From Cristatella mucedo (taxonomy: Eukaryota > Bryozoa > Phylactolaemata > Cristatellidae), in NCBI GenBank assembly GCA_009760855.2, contig WPIO01000002.1, positions 2,639,001-2,703,000 of the forward strand: DNA of 64,000 nt, in the 5' to 3' direction. The position numbers and the translations under genes were made by a program. Below are positions 1-13,042 of the stretch, piece after piece. The notes beneath the pieces are model-generated. The model was given only the letters and a program-made list of their open reading frames with translations, had not been told where the DNA came from and searched no databases. The first letter of the stretch is position 1; each line of letters opens with the position of its first letter.

Positions 1-1093
1 GAACTTTGGTAAGTTAATAGCCTGAGAACGCAAAAGTGCAATCGTATTAATTTAGTGGGTTAACTTGAAATATGTTTTTTCGTGATTTTTAATCAAAGCC
101 GCATTCGCATGAAGTTCTTTTTGGAAATTAAACCTTTATCACCTCTGAAAGTGTAAGTAACCTTGCTGGGTCATTTGATGAAATAGCGCGAGGTCGTGAA
201 GGAGAAATTGCATGAAATTTAATGGGTTATTCCGTAACACCATTCTGTGTGAGTTGGAATCAAAAAGGCAGTGTTCTGATGGTTATCGTGGAAATTGCAG
301 CTGTATGGCAGCATGTCGCAGTTATTCGCAGGACCAGAATGTTTGCGCTCATGCCATCGACAACTTACCTTGGTACAGTCCTAGAGGGAGATTACCTTTA
401 AGGAATAGCATACAACCGGGCATCTTATTAAAGAATAGGCAAACTTTAATTTAATTCGCTCTTTATATTTAACTATATAATTTCAAAAAATATATATTTA
501 AAAGCTTGCATTAATTATAATGAGATGTGAGTTATACTAAGTATGTATTTGCTATAATAAAATATCCAAACTAGAATATCTATTTAAACTAGCACTCCTT
601 AAAATGATGTTGTATGCTTTTTTAGGGAAAGCTTTTTGTCGGCGTCCTTTTTTCAGGTTTCCCTCTTAATTGCCTAGTAACAGTGAGACAGTTGGACAGT
701 GCCGTAGAAGAACAAAATCTTCGTCCAGCCATTTTGCATTTGCTGCACATGAAGCGTGTGAATGAGCTGCTAATGAAGACGATCACATTTAGGCGCCGGC
801 AGCCGCTGTGTGTAACCGCGTTACTTCCGTGCTGCACGACTGATGCTCGACAACAACATCTTGTATGTTCCGTGATATTTTTCCGGGCGCTGGCTAACCG
901 AAAGAATATCCGTAGCCAGTCTGGTACGCACATTTTTTAACTTGTCCATTTATAAGCATTCGATAGACAGTTCGGACATTGTAAATCCACTTGCTCTTGT
1001 TCACCGTCAACCGAACGTATAATATCAAGCAACAGAATTCATTAGAGTTCACAGCTGCTGCTGCTGGCGATGCATTTTGTGAAGACTGCTCCA
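1..1093. other. No gene recognised
   Basis: Only short unrelated ORFs are present, including an 80-codon frame at 212-454 whose product resembles nothing known to me. An AT-rich stretch covers 455-600. Confidence 0.5.
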
Positions 1094-1842
1094 AAGTGAC
1101 CTTTCGTTAAATGACCACATCAGCTCCACAGTCAAGTCTGCCTTCTCCCAGCTCCGTGACGTTGCTCAAACTCGTGCTTCTTTAGACAGGGATGCCATAT
1201 CGAAACTGGTCCATGCATTTGTGACACCCCTTCTTGACTTCAGTAACTCACTGCTTGCTGGTATACCGGCGTGTGCTGACGGTTTGTGAAAGACTCTGCA
1301 GCTAGGCTGGTCTGTCATGATCGTCGCAGTTGCCAAATCACACCACTTCTCATCGACCTGTCCTTGCCTCGGATCAAGCAGCGTATCGACTTCAAGGTTC
1401 TCTCACTTACTTTTGGGTCCCTTCTTTCTCTGGCTCGAGCTTACCAGTCAGGACTACTCCCCCACCAGAAATAGAATCATACAACCCACTGTTCTTACTT
1501 AAATCGTTTAGCAACACCTCATACGAACCTCAAACTCTTTAGAGACCGTGCCTTTAGTTTGCATGCTCCCAAAGCCTAGAACTTACTACCGACACACGTC
1601 ACAAGGTCCCCTGACATGACTACATTTAAAAAGAAGCTTCAACGGACCTGTTTATAACAGCATTCAGTCGGTCTTTATGATTCGTCTTTCGTGTGCACGT
1701 GCCTGATTACAGTCAGCCTGTTGCTTGCGAATGTTACCACCAATCATTTGGTAATACTTTCTTTAGAACATATGTAAAGTGCCTAGAAAGAGATTCAGTT
1801 CTCTGACGACACTATATAAATGTATTATTATTATTATTATTA
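1094..1842 (+). mobile_element. LINE-B fragment, 3' half with (ATT)n tail
   Basis: The sequence is collinear with the 31042-31921 copy (SSTVKSA, SRLDFCNSLL, ITPLL..LPRIKQRIDFKVLSLTF) but carries many indels and stops, so it is an old copy. It ends in the family 3' hairpin (AAAGTGCCTAGAAAGAGATT at about 1777-1796) and an ATT run at about 1827-1842. Confidence 0.85.
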
Positions 1843-2235
1843 GTTGAAAACCATTAGTTTTTTATTAGTTAAAAACCAGTAGCGACCGGAAGTTTTGCCC
1901 TCGTTTGACGTTCAATGTGTCAGCGAAATTCGCAGCAGAGCTAACCTATTAAACTTTAAGCTTAGAAAACAAATGCTTTTTCGGCAGTCGCTTCAACTTA
2001 ACCTTGGCATCAGTGTAAAATGTGTCGAAAATTTTGAGCTGTTTTAAGCAGGGGCTAGAAAATTGCTAGACTTGCATTTTACTCATCAGAATAGTGTGCT
2101 GTACTTGAGTCAGTGATGGCATTTTCTATTGTTTCAGCGTTCTTTTCGTATTTTAGTTATGAATTAAAAGACTGTTGCACTGGTGAGTCAGCCGTTTAAA
2201 TACCTCTTTAAGGAAAGATCCAATACCACCGGCAA

Positions 2236-3402
2236 ATGTCTCAATGGAAAAAGATTACGAAACGATTACTAGTTCCACTTTTTACGGCTGGAGGTCTCTC
2301 TGCTTTCTTGTGCTTATTTTTGCTGGTCAGGACAAGTTCATTCGACAATTGGCAAAAGCCAGCGGTCGGTCATCAACAACACTACGCTAATTGTTCTGTG
2401 TGCGACTGCATGATGGCCATCTCTTCCCCTGTGCCAATGACGGCTTCGAATAAAGTACATTCGAGCTTGGAGGTTCGTTCTGTAAGTTCCATATCTCTAT
2501 CCAGCACTGTCGATTGGAAGATTTTTCAAACGTTTAGATTCAATAACATAACCAGTCCTCGGGAAATCAAAAGGCTTTCATCTGAGCAACGCTCGGAGCT
2601 GGAAAAAGTGCTCGGTGTTGCCTTTCCGATAGCTTCTAGGGCATTCAAGCTATGTGACAGCTACCTGAAGTCCTTCAACAAGTGCAACTATGCACTCTTG
2701 AGTGACCCAGGTCCTTGCGACAAGAACCTTGTGTCGACTATAATCGTCGTACCTTCACTCCCAGAATCGACTTCGAGAAGAATGAGCATCCGGAAAAGGC
2801 TTCTAAGCTTCCGCCTCGCAGGTTATCGGCTGGTTTTCATTATGGGACACTCCGAGTCTTCGCCTGAAAATGAGCTTAAAAAAGAAGCAGCTACTTACGG
2901 CGACATAATTTGGGCTGACTTCTGGGAAGATTACGATAATCTAACTGTTAAGACCATAATTATGCTTCGCTGGGTTGAAATAAATTGCCTTTCAGCACGT
3001 CACGTTGTCAAAGCAGACGATGATGTTTATTTGAATATGGCCAACTTGGAAGCCTTGTTGAATTCCAATAACAGCAGAAATCGAACAGTGATGGGTTATA
3101 TTGGATTTGATGAAACGCCTTTCAGGAATATAGATTCGAAGTGGTACATGCCTGCCTACATGTTCGACAAAGCTACGTATCCTCCTTTCGCACACGGACC
3201 TTGCTATGTACTCACGACAGACATCCTGCAAGACGTAAACAGAGTTGTCTTAACTCTAGCTTACATGCATCTCGAGGACATATTTCTTGCTGTTTGTTTA
3301 AGCTTTTTGAATGATGTCAGCTATGCCAGCATTCCGTATTATATGGCTGGTAGTTGTAGCATCCCTCATGCTGTAGCCTGCCACGGCTGTGCGTGCTCCT
3401 AA
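2236..3402 (+). CDS. GT31 beta-1,3-galactosyltransferase-like protein, single exon
   Basis: This is an uninterrupted 388-residue reading frame. Residues 11-31 form one hydrophobic segment after a basic N-terminus (WKKITKR), as in a type II Golgi signal anchor; a spacer of about 120 residues and a C-terminal catalytic region follow. GT31 landmarks occur in family order: a DFWEDYDNLTVKT block, KADDDVYLN with the metal-binding DDD at residues 261-263, a YPPFAHGPCYVLT block, and LEDIFLAV with the ED pair at 347-348. By family knowledge it would transfer galactose or GlcNAc/GalNAc from a UDP-sugar onto glycoprotein or glycolipid acceptors in the Golgi lumen. NXS/T sequons are present. The short Cys-rich tail (CHGCACS) is less typical. 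The ATG at 2236 is chosen because it places the anchor at the N-terminus. A possible AATAAA signal lies near 4163. The exact acceptor and orthologue cannot be assigned; other GT31 activities remain possible. Confidence 0.85.
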   Translation: MSQWKKITKRLLVPLFTAGGLSAFLCLFLLVRTSSFDNWQKPAVGHQQHYANCSVCDCMMAISSPVPMTASNKVHSSLEVRSVSSISLSSTVDWKIFQTFRFNNITSPREIKRLSSEQRSELEKVLGVAFPIASRAFKLCDSYLKSFNKCNYALLSDPGPCDKNLVSTIIVVPSLPESTSRRMSIRKRLLSFRLAGYRLVFIMGHSESSPENELKKEAATYGDIIWADFWEDYDNLTVKTIIMLRWVEINCLSARHVVKADDDVYLNMANLEALLNSNNSRNRTVMGYIGFDETPFRNIDSKWYMPAYMFDKATYPPFAHGPCYVLTTDILQDVNRVVLTLAYMHLEDIFLAVCLSFLNDVSYASIPYYMAGSCSIPHAVACHGCACS

Positions 3403-4294
3403 TAGAGTTGGTCTGCAATTGCTGACCTAACCCTGTAGCATCTTCAAGGGAGCTTGAGTACGGACCCACTGTAGAGTTGTTTTTGTGTTTTCAGCTGTAC
3501 TAATAGTTCCGACAGTGCGATTCATGAATGTCTTGGCAGAGCTCTGGTGCGTAGCAACTAGTGCATTGGCATATAAAACCATTTGAGGCAAAGAAGAACG
3601 ACACAAACCTGTCCACAGTAGGACTGAGCCCAAGAATTATCTGCCACGAGCGAGGAATGGCGACTCAGCTACCACTCGTTTTCCATGCTGTGGCTACGGG
3701 TTGCACTATCGAGGCATGCACTGCGGTCTACTTCTATAAACATATGACTTAAGAAAAACTGCATTCGCATGCACGGTGCATTGTAGCGTTGCTTGATGAC
3801 ATTGGGGGCTGTTCATGCATTTGCGGCACGCAGCATTGTAGGCAAAGTGAAAGAGTAACTTTTAGAAGTGCAGAACGACTGCAGGGCGTGTTACGGACGA
3901 CGGAGAGCAAACATGCTTAGCCTCGGACATAGAAAGATCGCGAAGCTTCTAAATTTCCATTTGGTGCTCTGCAGATTGAGCGATCAAGACTTTTTCATCT
4001 TCGAGTCAGAAAATGCTTTCCGCGAGCAGAATCGATCCTGCCTATTACTTTGGCCATAATATGCAGCCAGGCGACCCAACAATACGTAGCTTTAGCTACT
4101 ACGGTGCCTAACCATGAACTATCTTATAATCGGTTCCAACAGATTATAAATCAGAAACCGTGAATAAAATCAGCGGTACTAGTCTGGCTGATCTAGCATG
4201 CCGCCATTCAATATCCCATGCTTGTGAACCCTTCTAGTCACTCGTTAACATAGGATCGGCACGGATGTCCGGATAGGAGAGGCTATTTTATCTG
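3403..4294. other. 3' flank of the glycosyltransferase gene
   Basis: No further coding signal is seen. An AATAAA at about 4163 could terminate the glycosyltransferase transcript. The satellite-like array begins at about 4295. Confidence 0.4.
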
Positions 4295-5720
4295 TTAATT
4301 GTCAACGATGCACGGCAATCCACTGCAATGGTCGGGGCCAAAGCTCATTCAGTTGAAAATCGACCTGAAATTGGCTGCAATAAGCTCCAACTCTCATTCT
4401 ACGTAACATCTCACTTCGCGGCGCCCACATACTCTCTACTCATCACACGCGTTTAATCTCGGTCGATACATAGCAGACGACGGCAACAGCAGAAGAAAAT
4501 ACGGTAATCCACTACGGTCCATCGCTAATCACCGGAACGTGTCTGAGCCAAGCTCAAACTTGTCTTACGTCTCACAGAAAACTGTGTCTAAAGTGCAACG
4601 ACATCCTTTCAACAAATTGCCCTGTACAATTGCGAACAATAAATGGCAATCGACGGCAATGGCCCGGGCCATTACCCCAATCCGCAGCTGATCGACGAGA
4701 AATTGGTATTGCGAAGCTCCAATTGTCGTTGTATGCAGCATTTCATTGCGTCCAAAGTGAAACTATGGAATTTTCAAGCTGCTTTGTTCGTTAACTGCCA
4801 GCAATGCACGGCAATCCACACCAATGGTTGAGGTCAATACTGAAATCCATGAAAAATCGACAAGATTGGCTGTGCGAAACTGCAGCTCGCTCTCCACGTA
4901 ACCTCTAACTGTGCAAACGCTTAATTTGCACACATTGGGCGCGTTCAGTCGACAGCAATGCATGGCAATCGAGGGCAATGCCCGGGAAAATACGCCAATT
5001 CATACAGATCCATTACAAATAGACCAACAGTTGCTGGTAAAGCTCAAGTTTTCTTTCATATTGCAGCACACTGTGTAAACAGTGCAGCCGTATCCTTTAA
5101 AACTATCGAGAACGTACAATCGAGGTTAATGCAGAGCAATCGACGACAATGGCTCGGCTTCGACAATCGACGACAATGGCTCGGCTTCGACCGAAATCTG
5201 TTTAAGATTGACTAGAAAGTAGCCGTTCGAAGCTCCAAACACCATGCCAAATGATGATCACTGTGGGGGCACATACTTTTAACCCATTGAACGCGTTCAA
5301 TCTCGGGCAATGTATAACAATCGAAAGCAATGGTACGGAAAAATGCGGAAATCTGTGACCCTCTGTTACAATGAGACACAAAGCTGGTGGCAGAAGATCT
5401 GGCTGTTCTTGTTTATTATAGGGCGCTGGCAGTAATAAAAGTGCACCTGAATCCCTTTAAGAATTTCGAACGTAAAATTGAGGACGATGCACGGCGATCG
5501 ATAGCAGTGGCCCGTCTTTTAACGAAATCCGCTTCAAATTGACGGGAAATTTGTTCGAAGTTCCAATTATCATGCCACATAACGTTCACTGTGCATACAC
5601 CGTCGACACATTTTCGCATTCAATTTTGGGCAACTAATGGCAATCGGCGGCGATGGCCTGGCTTCAAATTGAAATCCGTTTTACATTGACTCGGAATTAG
5701 TTACTTGAAGCGCCAATTGA
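4295..5720. repeat. Degenerate satellite-like array, period about 165 bp
   Basis: A core resembling GGCAATCGACGGCAATGGC recurs near 4310, 4480 (weak), 4650, 4805, 4962, 5130, 5315, 5487 and 5640, giving spacings of about 155-185 bp. Between cores the monomers share other pieces (GAAGCTCCAA, ACGTAACCTC-like, TTCAATCTCGG, AAATCCGTTT). Roughly nine diverged monomers can be followed. No coding signal is seen; short ORFs here reflect the repeat. Confidence 0.7.
5137..5190. repeat. Perfect 27-bp tandem duplication inside the satellite
   Basis: A 27-bp unit beginning CAATCGACGACAATGGCTCG occurs at 5137-5163 and is repeated exactly at 5164-5190. This is a local duplication of the satellite core. Confidence 0.95.
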
Positions 5721-6309
5721 TTTTGCGTATTAGTACATTTTACTTTCATGTGCAACCACGTGTACAACTCCAAGGATGGGGTCGACCAGCGGCGGATGAC
5801 GGCGAGCTTTTGAGGGCAACGGGGCAGAAACGTCGATCAGAAGTAGCTGCGTCCACATATTTTCTCTGGCTCTCCGTATGCCCCTCAGATGTCGGAAACC
5901 ATGCCACAGACAAAGCAGGCCTGCCGAGAGGTCTCAGTCACGCCAGCAGAAATTATAATCCTCAAATAGACCCTACCAACATTCTTTCCGCCGCTGCGTG
6001 AATGGTTGAATTAATTTTCCTGCCAGAATAATTTCGATCAAGCTTTAATTGTAAACTGAGATGTGAGGACGCGAGTAGCGCTTGCAACACACAAACACTG
6101 TTAACGCCTGCCTGTTCAGATCATCGCCCAACAGTATTGGCCGAAACGAGGCTAAAACGAAGCCAAGCATCGAGGGGCCAGCCACCTTTCAAGCATGGCC
6201 ACAGGCCGCCCGAACGGGTATCGGACTCTGGTCTGACCTACCAGGCCAGGGGTGGCAGCAGCCATTCTGCCACCTCCTGGCTTCACATCTGACTATGGAA
6301 GCACTAATT

Positions 6310-6490
6310 TAAATAAATTACGCACGCTCAATCTCGGGAAATGAATGGCAAACGCGGACAGTGGCCAGAAAAATACGGCAATCTGTGACACTCGGTTACA
6401 ATAAGACCCAAAGCTGTCGGGAGAAGATCCAACTGCTCTGCTTTCTAAAGGGCACTGTTTTAAAGTGCAATTGCATCCTCCTGTGCCCTG
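6310..6490. repeat. Detached satellite monomers
   Basis: This segment aligns with about 5290-5460 of the satellite array. Shared pieces include CAATCTCGGG, CGGCAATCTGTGAC-like, TTACAAT.AGAC, AAAGCTG, AGAAGATC and GTGCA followed by ATCC. It is separated from the array by about 600 bp of unrelated DNA. Confidence 0.65.
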
Positions 6491-7004
6491 CTGCTGACTA
6501 AAGACAATTCTGCTCGGTTCAGGCCTATTCCTGACTCGGGCACTTCCTACTACTCTGGGGCTCGGCACGAAGTAGCATAGTGACCTGGCTTCAAACAAAT
6601 AAAGCATACGATGCCATCCGTATTCAAAACCGTTTTCTTCTCCGAAGTTCTCCTTTACCTGTGTGTGGGTACGTTCGATCCATTTTGCAGTCGGACCACC
6701 GCCCGGCAGAGGCTTCACCCCCCCCCCTGATGTATGAGCTCACCAGACCACACTGGCTACCGAGCAAGGCCATCAAGGCCTGCATGTCGGCTGGGTCCGT
6801 GTTTACCCAGTCTGCTGCCTCAGCTGTGCCTGCCACCGTTCCCATAATAAAAGGCCCATTGTCCCGGCTCAAATTAACTAATTCCTTCCTAACCCACCAT
6901 ACTGCAGCTCTCTTTGGCTCACTGCTAGAGGACAGAGGTTTTTCCGACGATCAGTGGCTTCCCGACTGGGCACTACAATTGAGCCACGCTGGCACTGTGC
7001 TACA

Positions 7005-7455
7005 GAACTTTTGAAGACAGTGCACTGCTTGACTGGGAGCAAGTGCATGTCGGCGAGATGTGGTGTGATGTGGCTCTACGATGCTCACGATACATAGGCC
7101 TAGCTTCACAGTTTTGCATCCACTGTAAGCGCCTGATTGCACAGGGCGGTAGACTAGCACACACTGAGTTACAGAAGTCGAGACGGGACGTCACGAACAC
7201 ACGGACCAATTTAGATACAGTATCCCTGTCTAAGCAAGCCCAAATTTTTGAAAACCTATGCAACAGAAAATAGGCAGACTGGACTACGGAGACGATGTCG
7301 CCGTCTGATGAAAGGTAACTTTGGAACAGGAAACCTATATTAAGTGCAGATTCAAGAGGAGATGTGCTAGCAGCACCGATTTGGAGCGTTAGGTTTTCCC
7401 ATTTCCGAATCGTACTTGTTTTGCCCATAAATAGTAGATTGTATCGGTATTTAAT
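7005..7455 (-). mobile_element. LINE-B fragment, no 3' tail
   Basis: The minus-strand translation (SAYFLLHRFSKIWACLDRD, KLVRVFVTSRLDFCNSV, PPCAIRRLQWMQN) is the C-terminal region of the LINE-B reverse transcriptase protein. It abuts a LINE-A copy on the other strand at about 7455, so the two insertions meet head to head. Confidence 0.8.
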
Positions 7456-7459
7456 TAGA

Positions 7460-9121
7460 ACTAGCCCTGCCATAACCAAGATTTTTAATGTTTCTCTGGG
7501 AAAAGGGTCATCCCCAAGTACTTCGAATCGGCAATCGTTAGACCCATACTTAAAAAGCCTTGATTTGACACAGGTCCTTGCAAACTATCGCATGGTTTCC
7601 CTTCTTCCTTTCTTGTCAAAGATTCTTAAAAAAATTGTTGCTAAGTGGCTGGTTGAACATATTGAAAAGAATGAAATGTCAGAAACATTTCAATCGGGGT
7701 TCAAGAGGCGGCACTCCACCGAAACTGCTCTCCTCCGTGTTAACAATGACATTCTAGGTGGCAACGACGATGGGAATGTCACTGCCCTAGCTCTGCTAGA
7801 TCTGTCTGCTGCCTTCGACACAATTGATCACGAAGTTCTGCTTGAACGATTAAGAACAACGATCGGTCTGGCAGACGAAGCACTGGCGTGGTTAAAGTCG
7901 GACTTGTCTGATCGTGTTCAATCCGTGTCGTATGGGGGTCAGGTCTCACACACGAGAAGGGTCACCTGTGGAATCCCTCAGGGGTCTGTACTCGGTCCGT
8001 TGCTGTTCTCCATTTATGCTCAACCTCTGGGAAAGTGATTCAGGCCCATGAAATAGGATACCACTTTTATGCTGACGATACTCAGTTGTATTTGTCATTT
8101 AAACCGTCGGAATCTGCTGCAGCAACTGAGAAACTGAATGCTTGCCTTGCCGATATTCGATCCTGGATGTCGGAAAACTTCCTGAAATTAAACGACGGCA
8201 AAACCGAACTGCTTCTCATAGGACACCCTAAGCGTGTGGCTTGATTAAAATGCTTTGCTCTTCTAATAGGTGATGCTATTGTGCGACCATCACCACGTGC
8301 TCGAAATTTAGGTGTCGTTTTCGAGAACTGCCTCAGTTTTCAAAGCTTCATTCAGAAGACTGCTTCTACAGCTAGCCATCACGTCCGATCCCTATCCAAG
8401 ATTAGGAGCTGTCTTCCACAGTGGCTTGTAAAAAATTTAACTAGCTCCCTAGTTCTGTCTCGGCTTGATTATTGTAATTCCCTTTTGGCTGGGCTACCAA
8501 AGAAAGCAATTAGGCCACTGCAGCTGACTATGAATATGGCGGCAAGGCTAATCTTCAAGTCCCAGAGGATTGAGCACGTGTCTCCTTATCTAAAAGAGCT
8601 AAGATGGATGCCAGTTGACCAACGGATTCAGGGCAAGGTTCTTACGCTGACCCACAAGGTTCGCCACGGCTTGGCTCCTTCATACCTAGCTGAACTGCTG
8701 CATCTGTTTCAGCCTGTTCGCGCCCTCAGATCCTGTGTGGACACATAAATTAGCTGTTCCATTCTCCGCTTAAAGACAGTTGGCGACAGAAGCTTTAGCT
8801 CTGCAGGTCCTAGACTGAGGAACTCGGTTCCACAATTATTACGCAACGACAACTACTCCCCTACTGCCGACTATGGCTCATCTTTCTTAGCGGTCCTGAG
8901 CTGCCACTACCATGCTACTCACTACCTCAACTGCTCTCCTGACTCTGCTATGCTTCCCACTTTCTCTTTGTTGCGTGAGACGAAGTCTGTTGGGTACCGA
9001 ATGCGTACCGAAAGCCGCTTAGGCTGTGAGTGCGGAATACAAAACTCTCCTGCGTAACACCCACGTGGTCTTTATGCCTTTGTGGAGATACAGACGGAGA
9101 TACGTTACATTACATTAGAGA
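7460..9121 (+). mobile_element. LINE-A, 5'-truncated reverse transcriptase with broken frame
   Basis: The translation gives reverse transcriptase blocks in order: NYRMVSLLPFLSKILKKIV, FQSGFKRRHSTETALL, ALLDLSAAFDTIDHEVLLE, GIPQGSVLGPLLFSIY, then YHFYADDTQLYLSFKPSES with the catalytic YADD, and a C-terminal SRLDYCNSLLAGLPKKAI block. This is a CR1/L2-like non-LTR element. The frame is broken at about 8035 (frameshift), at about 8244 and 8749 (stops) and again downstream, so it cannot make an intact protein. The 3' end is TTACATTACATTA at about 9107-9119. The endonuclease domain is missing. Confidence 0.9.
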
Positions 9122-9364
9122 AAGTTTGCTACCATTCATATGTGGATGTTATCAATGCGTGCAGCAAGGGAGCTGAGAGAATTCGAGGTGCAGGATGGCT
9201 AGGAATGATCAAAACAAAGGTACAACCGAGCGTCATCTGCATAGAAGCGAAAGCATAGGTTGTGTGTGACAATCATAACGGGAAGAAGACAATTTAAACC
9301 GTAAAAAGAACCGAACCAATCATAGACACCCGAGATATCCCATACTTCAGCAGTTCCTCGGATG

Positions 9365-9598
9365 ATCTTCGTTCACATCAAATACTCTGGAGTCACCCAG
9401 TGAGACAGTACTGGACCATTGCACTGCAGTGACATGATATCCAGGCGAGATGGGAGGTGCTCAAGAAAGACTTGGTGATCGGTCGTATCAAAAGCAGCCG
9501 AAAGATCAAGAAAAACATGCAAAGAAACTCTATCTAAGTCGGCATTCCTAAGAAGTCGCTATGCATCCGAAGCACTGCTGACTTGGTGAAGTGACTTG
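9365..9598 (-). mobile_element. LINE reverse transcriptase fragment
   Basis: On the minus strand the translation contains LDLSAAFDTTDHQVFLEHL, the active-site aspartate block of non-LTR reverse transcriptases, followed by weaker collinear sequence. It lies just before a plus-strand LINE-B tail. Confidence 0.75.
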
Positions 9599-9611
9599 GC
9601 TAAAAAACCGA

Positions 9612-9927
9612 CAGGAACTGACACGTTCCCTGACTTGACCACATTGAAAACAAGCTAAAAACGCATCTGCTTCTCATAGCATTTAGTGGGTCCGTGTGAT
9701 TCGTCCGTTGTGTGCTTATGGGTGCTGACATTGTGCATGCTACCACTAAACATATTTTCGTACTGACCCTGTGCATGACACAACTAACCATGTTATGCTT
9801 GTGGTCATTGAGTATGCAAGTACTTACCATTCAATCGTGCTTCCTGTGTAGCCAATTTAAAGTGCCTCGAAAGAGATGGAGTTCTCTGTGGGTGCTACAA
9901 CAACTGTATTATTATTATTATTATTAT
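9612..9927 (+). mobile_element. LINE-B 3' end
   Basis: This copy matches the end of the LINE-B coding region and its 3' untranslated region (CTGACTTGACCACATT, TTTAGTGGGTCC, GTGATTCGTCC), the AAAGTGCCTCGAAAGAGAT hairpin and a terminal ATT run at about 9908-9927. Confidence 0.85.
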
Positions 9928-10447
9928 TGTATTATCACTAGCTAAAGTTTGAAGTTTCAATATATATGTTCAGTTGGCCTGCCAACAATCGTTCCACTGT
10001 TACAGCACTGTGACGATTGCCAGATATGATGCTTACTTTGCTGCATTTAAAGAGATGGCTGACAATCAGCATCAGCATTCTCGGATTTTGAGTCTAGAAT
10101 TCAACTATGGCCTAACAAAAGTGGCTCGGCCATACGATTGTTTGCTATATCAGTTTTTATATTCACCAGGCAATAACATTGACACAATTCCGTTAAAGCG
10201 GATTGCCATCCTAGCTAGGGCCTGTGCCGTAGCTACATAGTCATCGTCGTAGGAAAAGTTGAGGATTGCAGTAGGTGGACCATAGAACCATGCATTCATT
10301 ATTAAGGTCCAAGCTCAACTGCCTAAAAATGGCCTTTACTCTAGCTCACGCCTAGACTGGCAGCCCAGACTGGCAGACCAAACCCTCCATGTGACAATTG
10401 CAGCTAGGTAACTGTAGGGCAGTTTGAGCTGGGCTTATATGCTTTTC

Positions 10448-10675
10448 CTTTAATAACAATAATAATAATATATTTGATATAGTGCCCTCAGAGAACTCAA
10501 TCTCATTTTAGGCACTTTACCTTTGCTGCAAAGGAAGTGCGGTCTAATGGTTAGTGGTAGCATGCTCAATAAACAGCGAGAATAGCATGGTAACAGGTGA
10601 CATGCACTGAATCAGCATGCACAGTGTCAGCACGCATAAGCACATAAAGGACGAATCACAGACGACCACTATATT
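10448..10675 (-). mobile_element. LINE-B 3' end
   Basis: This is the reverse-oriented 3' untranslated region. An AAT run is followed by GCCCTCAGAGAACTCAATCT, the GGCACTTTAC hairpin arm, and the GCATGCACAGTGTCAGCACG and CACATAAAGGACGAATCAC blocks shared with other copies. Confidence 0.85.
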
Positions 10676-11164
10676 TTCACTTAACTGGCTGAACGGTCGT
10701 ATATTACTCCTACGGCATAATTTCCGAAGAGACTGATTGCCACTACTGATGCTTGAGCCTGAGTGGCATAGGTACACAACCACCTGACGGCTAGCAGTCG
10801 AGCAGCGCTAGATGCCAGCAAAGATTGGGGTGCCACCAACCAAGAGCACGTGCTCTCCGGTTCAAGTTATCACCAGCGCTGTCCATTACGTGACTCTTGA
10901 ATACCGACGATTAAATGTACAGATCAGGTACGAGCTGCTGGATATGTGATATTTGGTGATGCCGTTTGACCACTTAACGAAGCCTCGATGTGTAATTCTT
11001 TTGTCAAGAGCTGGCAAATGACCACAAAATGTACGTAGGCATTTACAATTTTTAAGAAATCCAAAAATTGCACAGCTTCACGATAGAACCAGCACATCTA
11101 AGGTCACACATATACACACACACACGGGCAGAGAAGTGTTATGTTTCTACATTCTGACCCATAA

Positions 11165-11715
<551 letters not shown>

Positions 11716-13042
11716 ATCACGCTTTTCAGACCTCTGCTTACGCATGCCGACTCGGCCGAGATACTTTTGAGCTGGTCCAATAGGCTCACCATAAATCTGC
11801 TACTCACTTTTCATGAAATATAATTTTCCGCCAGTGAATCAAACTTAAGAAACCAACTGATCTTGTTGTAGCATTAGTAAGGAAATTTCCAGCTGCTCTT
11901 CCGCTGTATTTATCCTTGGGTTGCCATTGCATCATCTAGCTATGTACCAGCTACTATTCAGAAAAGCACAGGACTTGCATGCCGATATCAGCTCAACTCG
12001 TGCACCAGCAGTTTGTAGAGAGTAATGGCAGCCTACTGTGAAGGTTCATCATACTTAGCATCAAAAATGGCTGTCTAATGCACGGTTGCTATTAGGCCCT
12101 TGGTCACCGCCTGTTCGGTTTCCATTGCTAGTAAATATTATGCCTGGCAGCAGCTGAGCATCGCAGCTTCCGTTCGCCGGCTTCTGATCAAACCCAACTG
12201 CTAGAAGCTGTCAGTTGTGACTGATTGGTTATTTCCTGACAGTCTGCAAACCCATTTTCGACTGGTCACGGAGGCGGCTGCTGCTGCTTCTGTTGTGTCC
12301 ATTTCTTCTGTTTCTTGCTTATTTCCATACACGGACTACAGTGAGTAGCTTCCTGTGGAATTCTTTGACGTCTTAGGAATTGCTTGGTTCGATTCCGCCT
12401 CGACTTCGTTTCCGCTTCGCTTCCGCTTCGCTTCAGCACGCAGTGCACAGCTTAAACTGAGAACTGAGAAGCAATAGAAAACGGGGCGTGTCCTCGATAG
12501 AAGTGTTTGTCCTAAGTCTTTGCCAGAGTCAGACTTGTCGGCATTATTAAATGCACTCGAATTGTACTGCCTCCATTAGGCGGCGGCAGAAAGGTTCCTA
12601 TTGAAATCACTTTGTGCAAACTTCAAATGCGCATTTAAAGAAAAGAGGAACGAATTTAAGAAAGTGCTGGTCTCAAATGAACGTCACCGACAGGCATAAG
12701 CGTCTTGCCGGACCACTGGCAGGAAGGTACTGCGGTAATCTGCAAGCTTTCTAAATGGACTGCCGATGCTCTCGCCTAAAGCTCTCAGCTGAGATGCCTA
12801 GGGCCTGGCCCTGCCGATCAATATTTTCTAATGAGTAAGTGGTAAACTGTCCCACTTTCAAGAATGAATGCGTCCATTCCAGATTATTCATGTGCGTAAG
12901 GGCTGTACCTGTTTGTCGATAAGCACCTAGACGAACACCAATTGCTTAAAATAGGGCCCGGCCAACGAATAAGTTGTATTGCCTACGAACCTGTTGCAGA
13001 GTAAACGTAAGAAAACTGCATCTAAAAGACAGACACATACCT

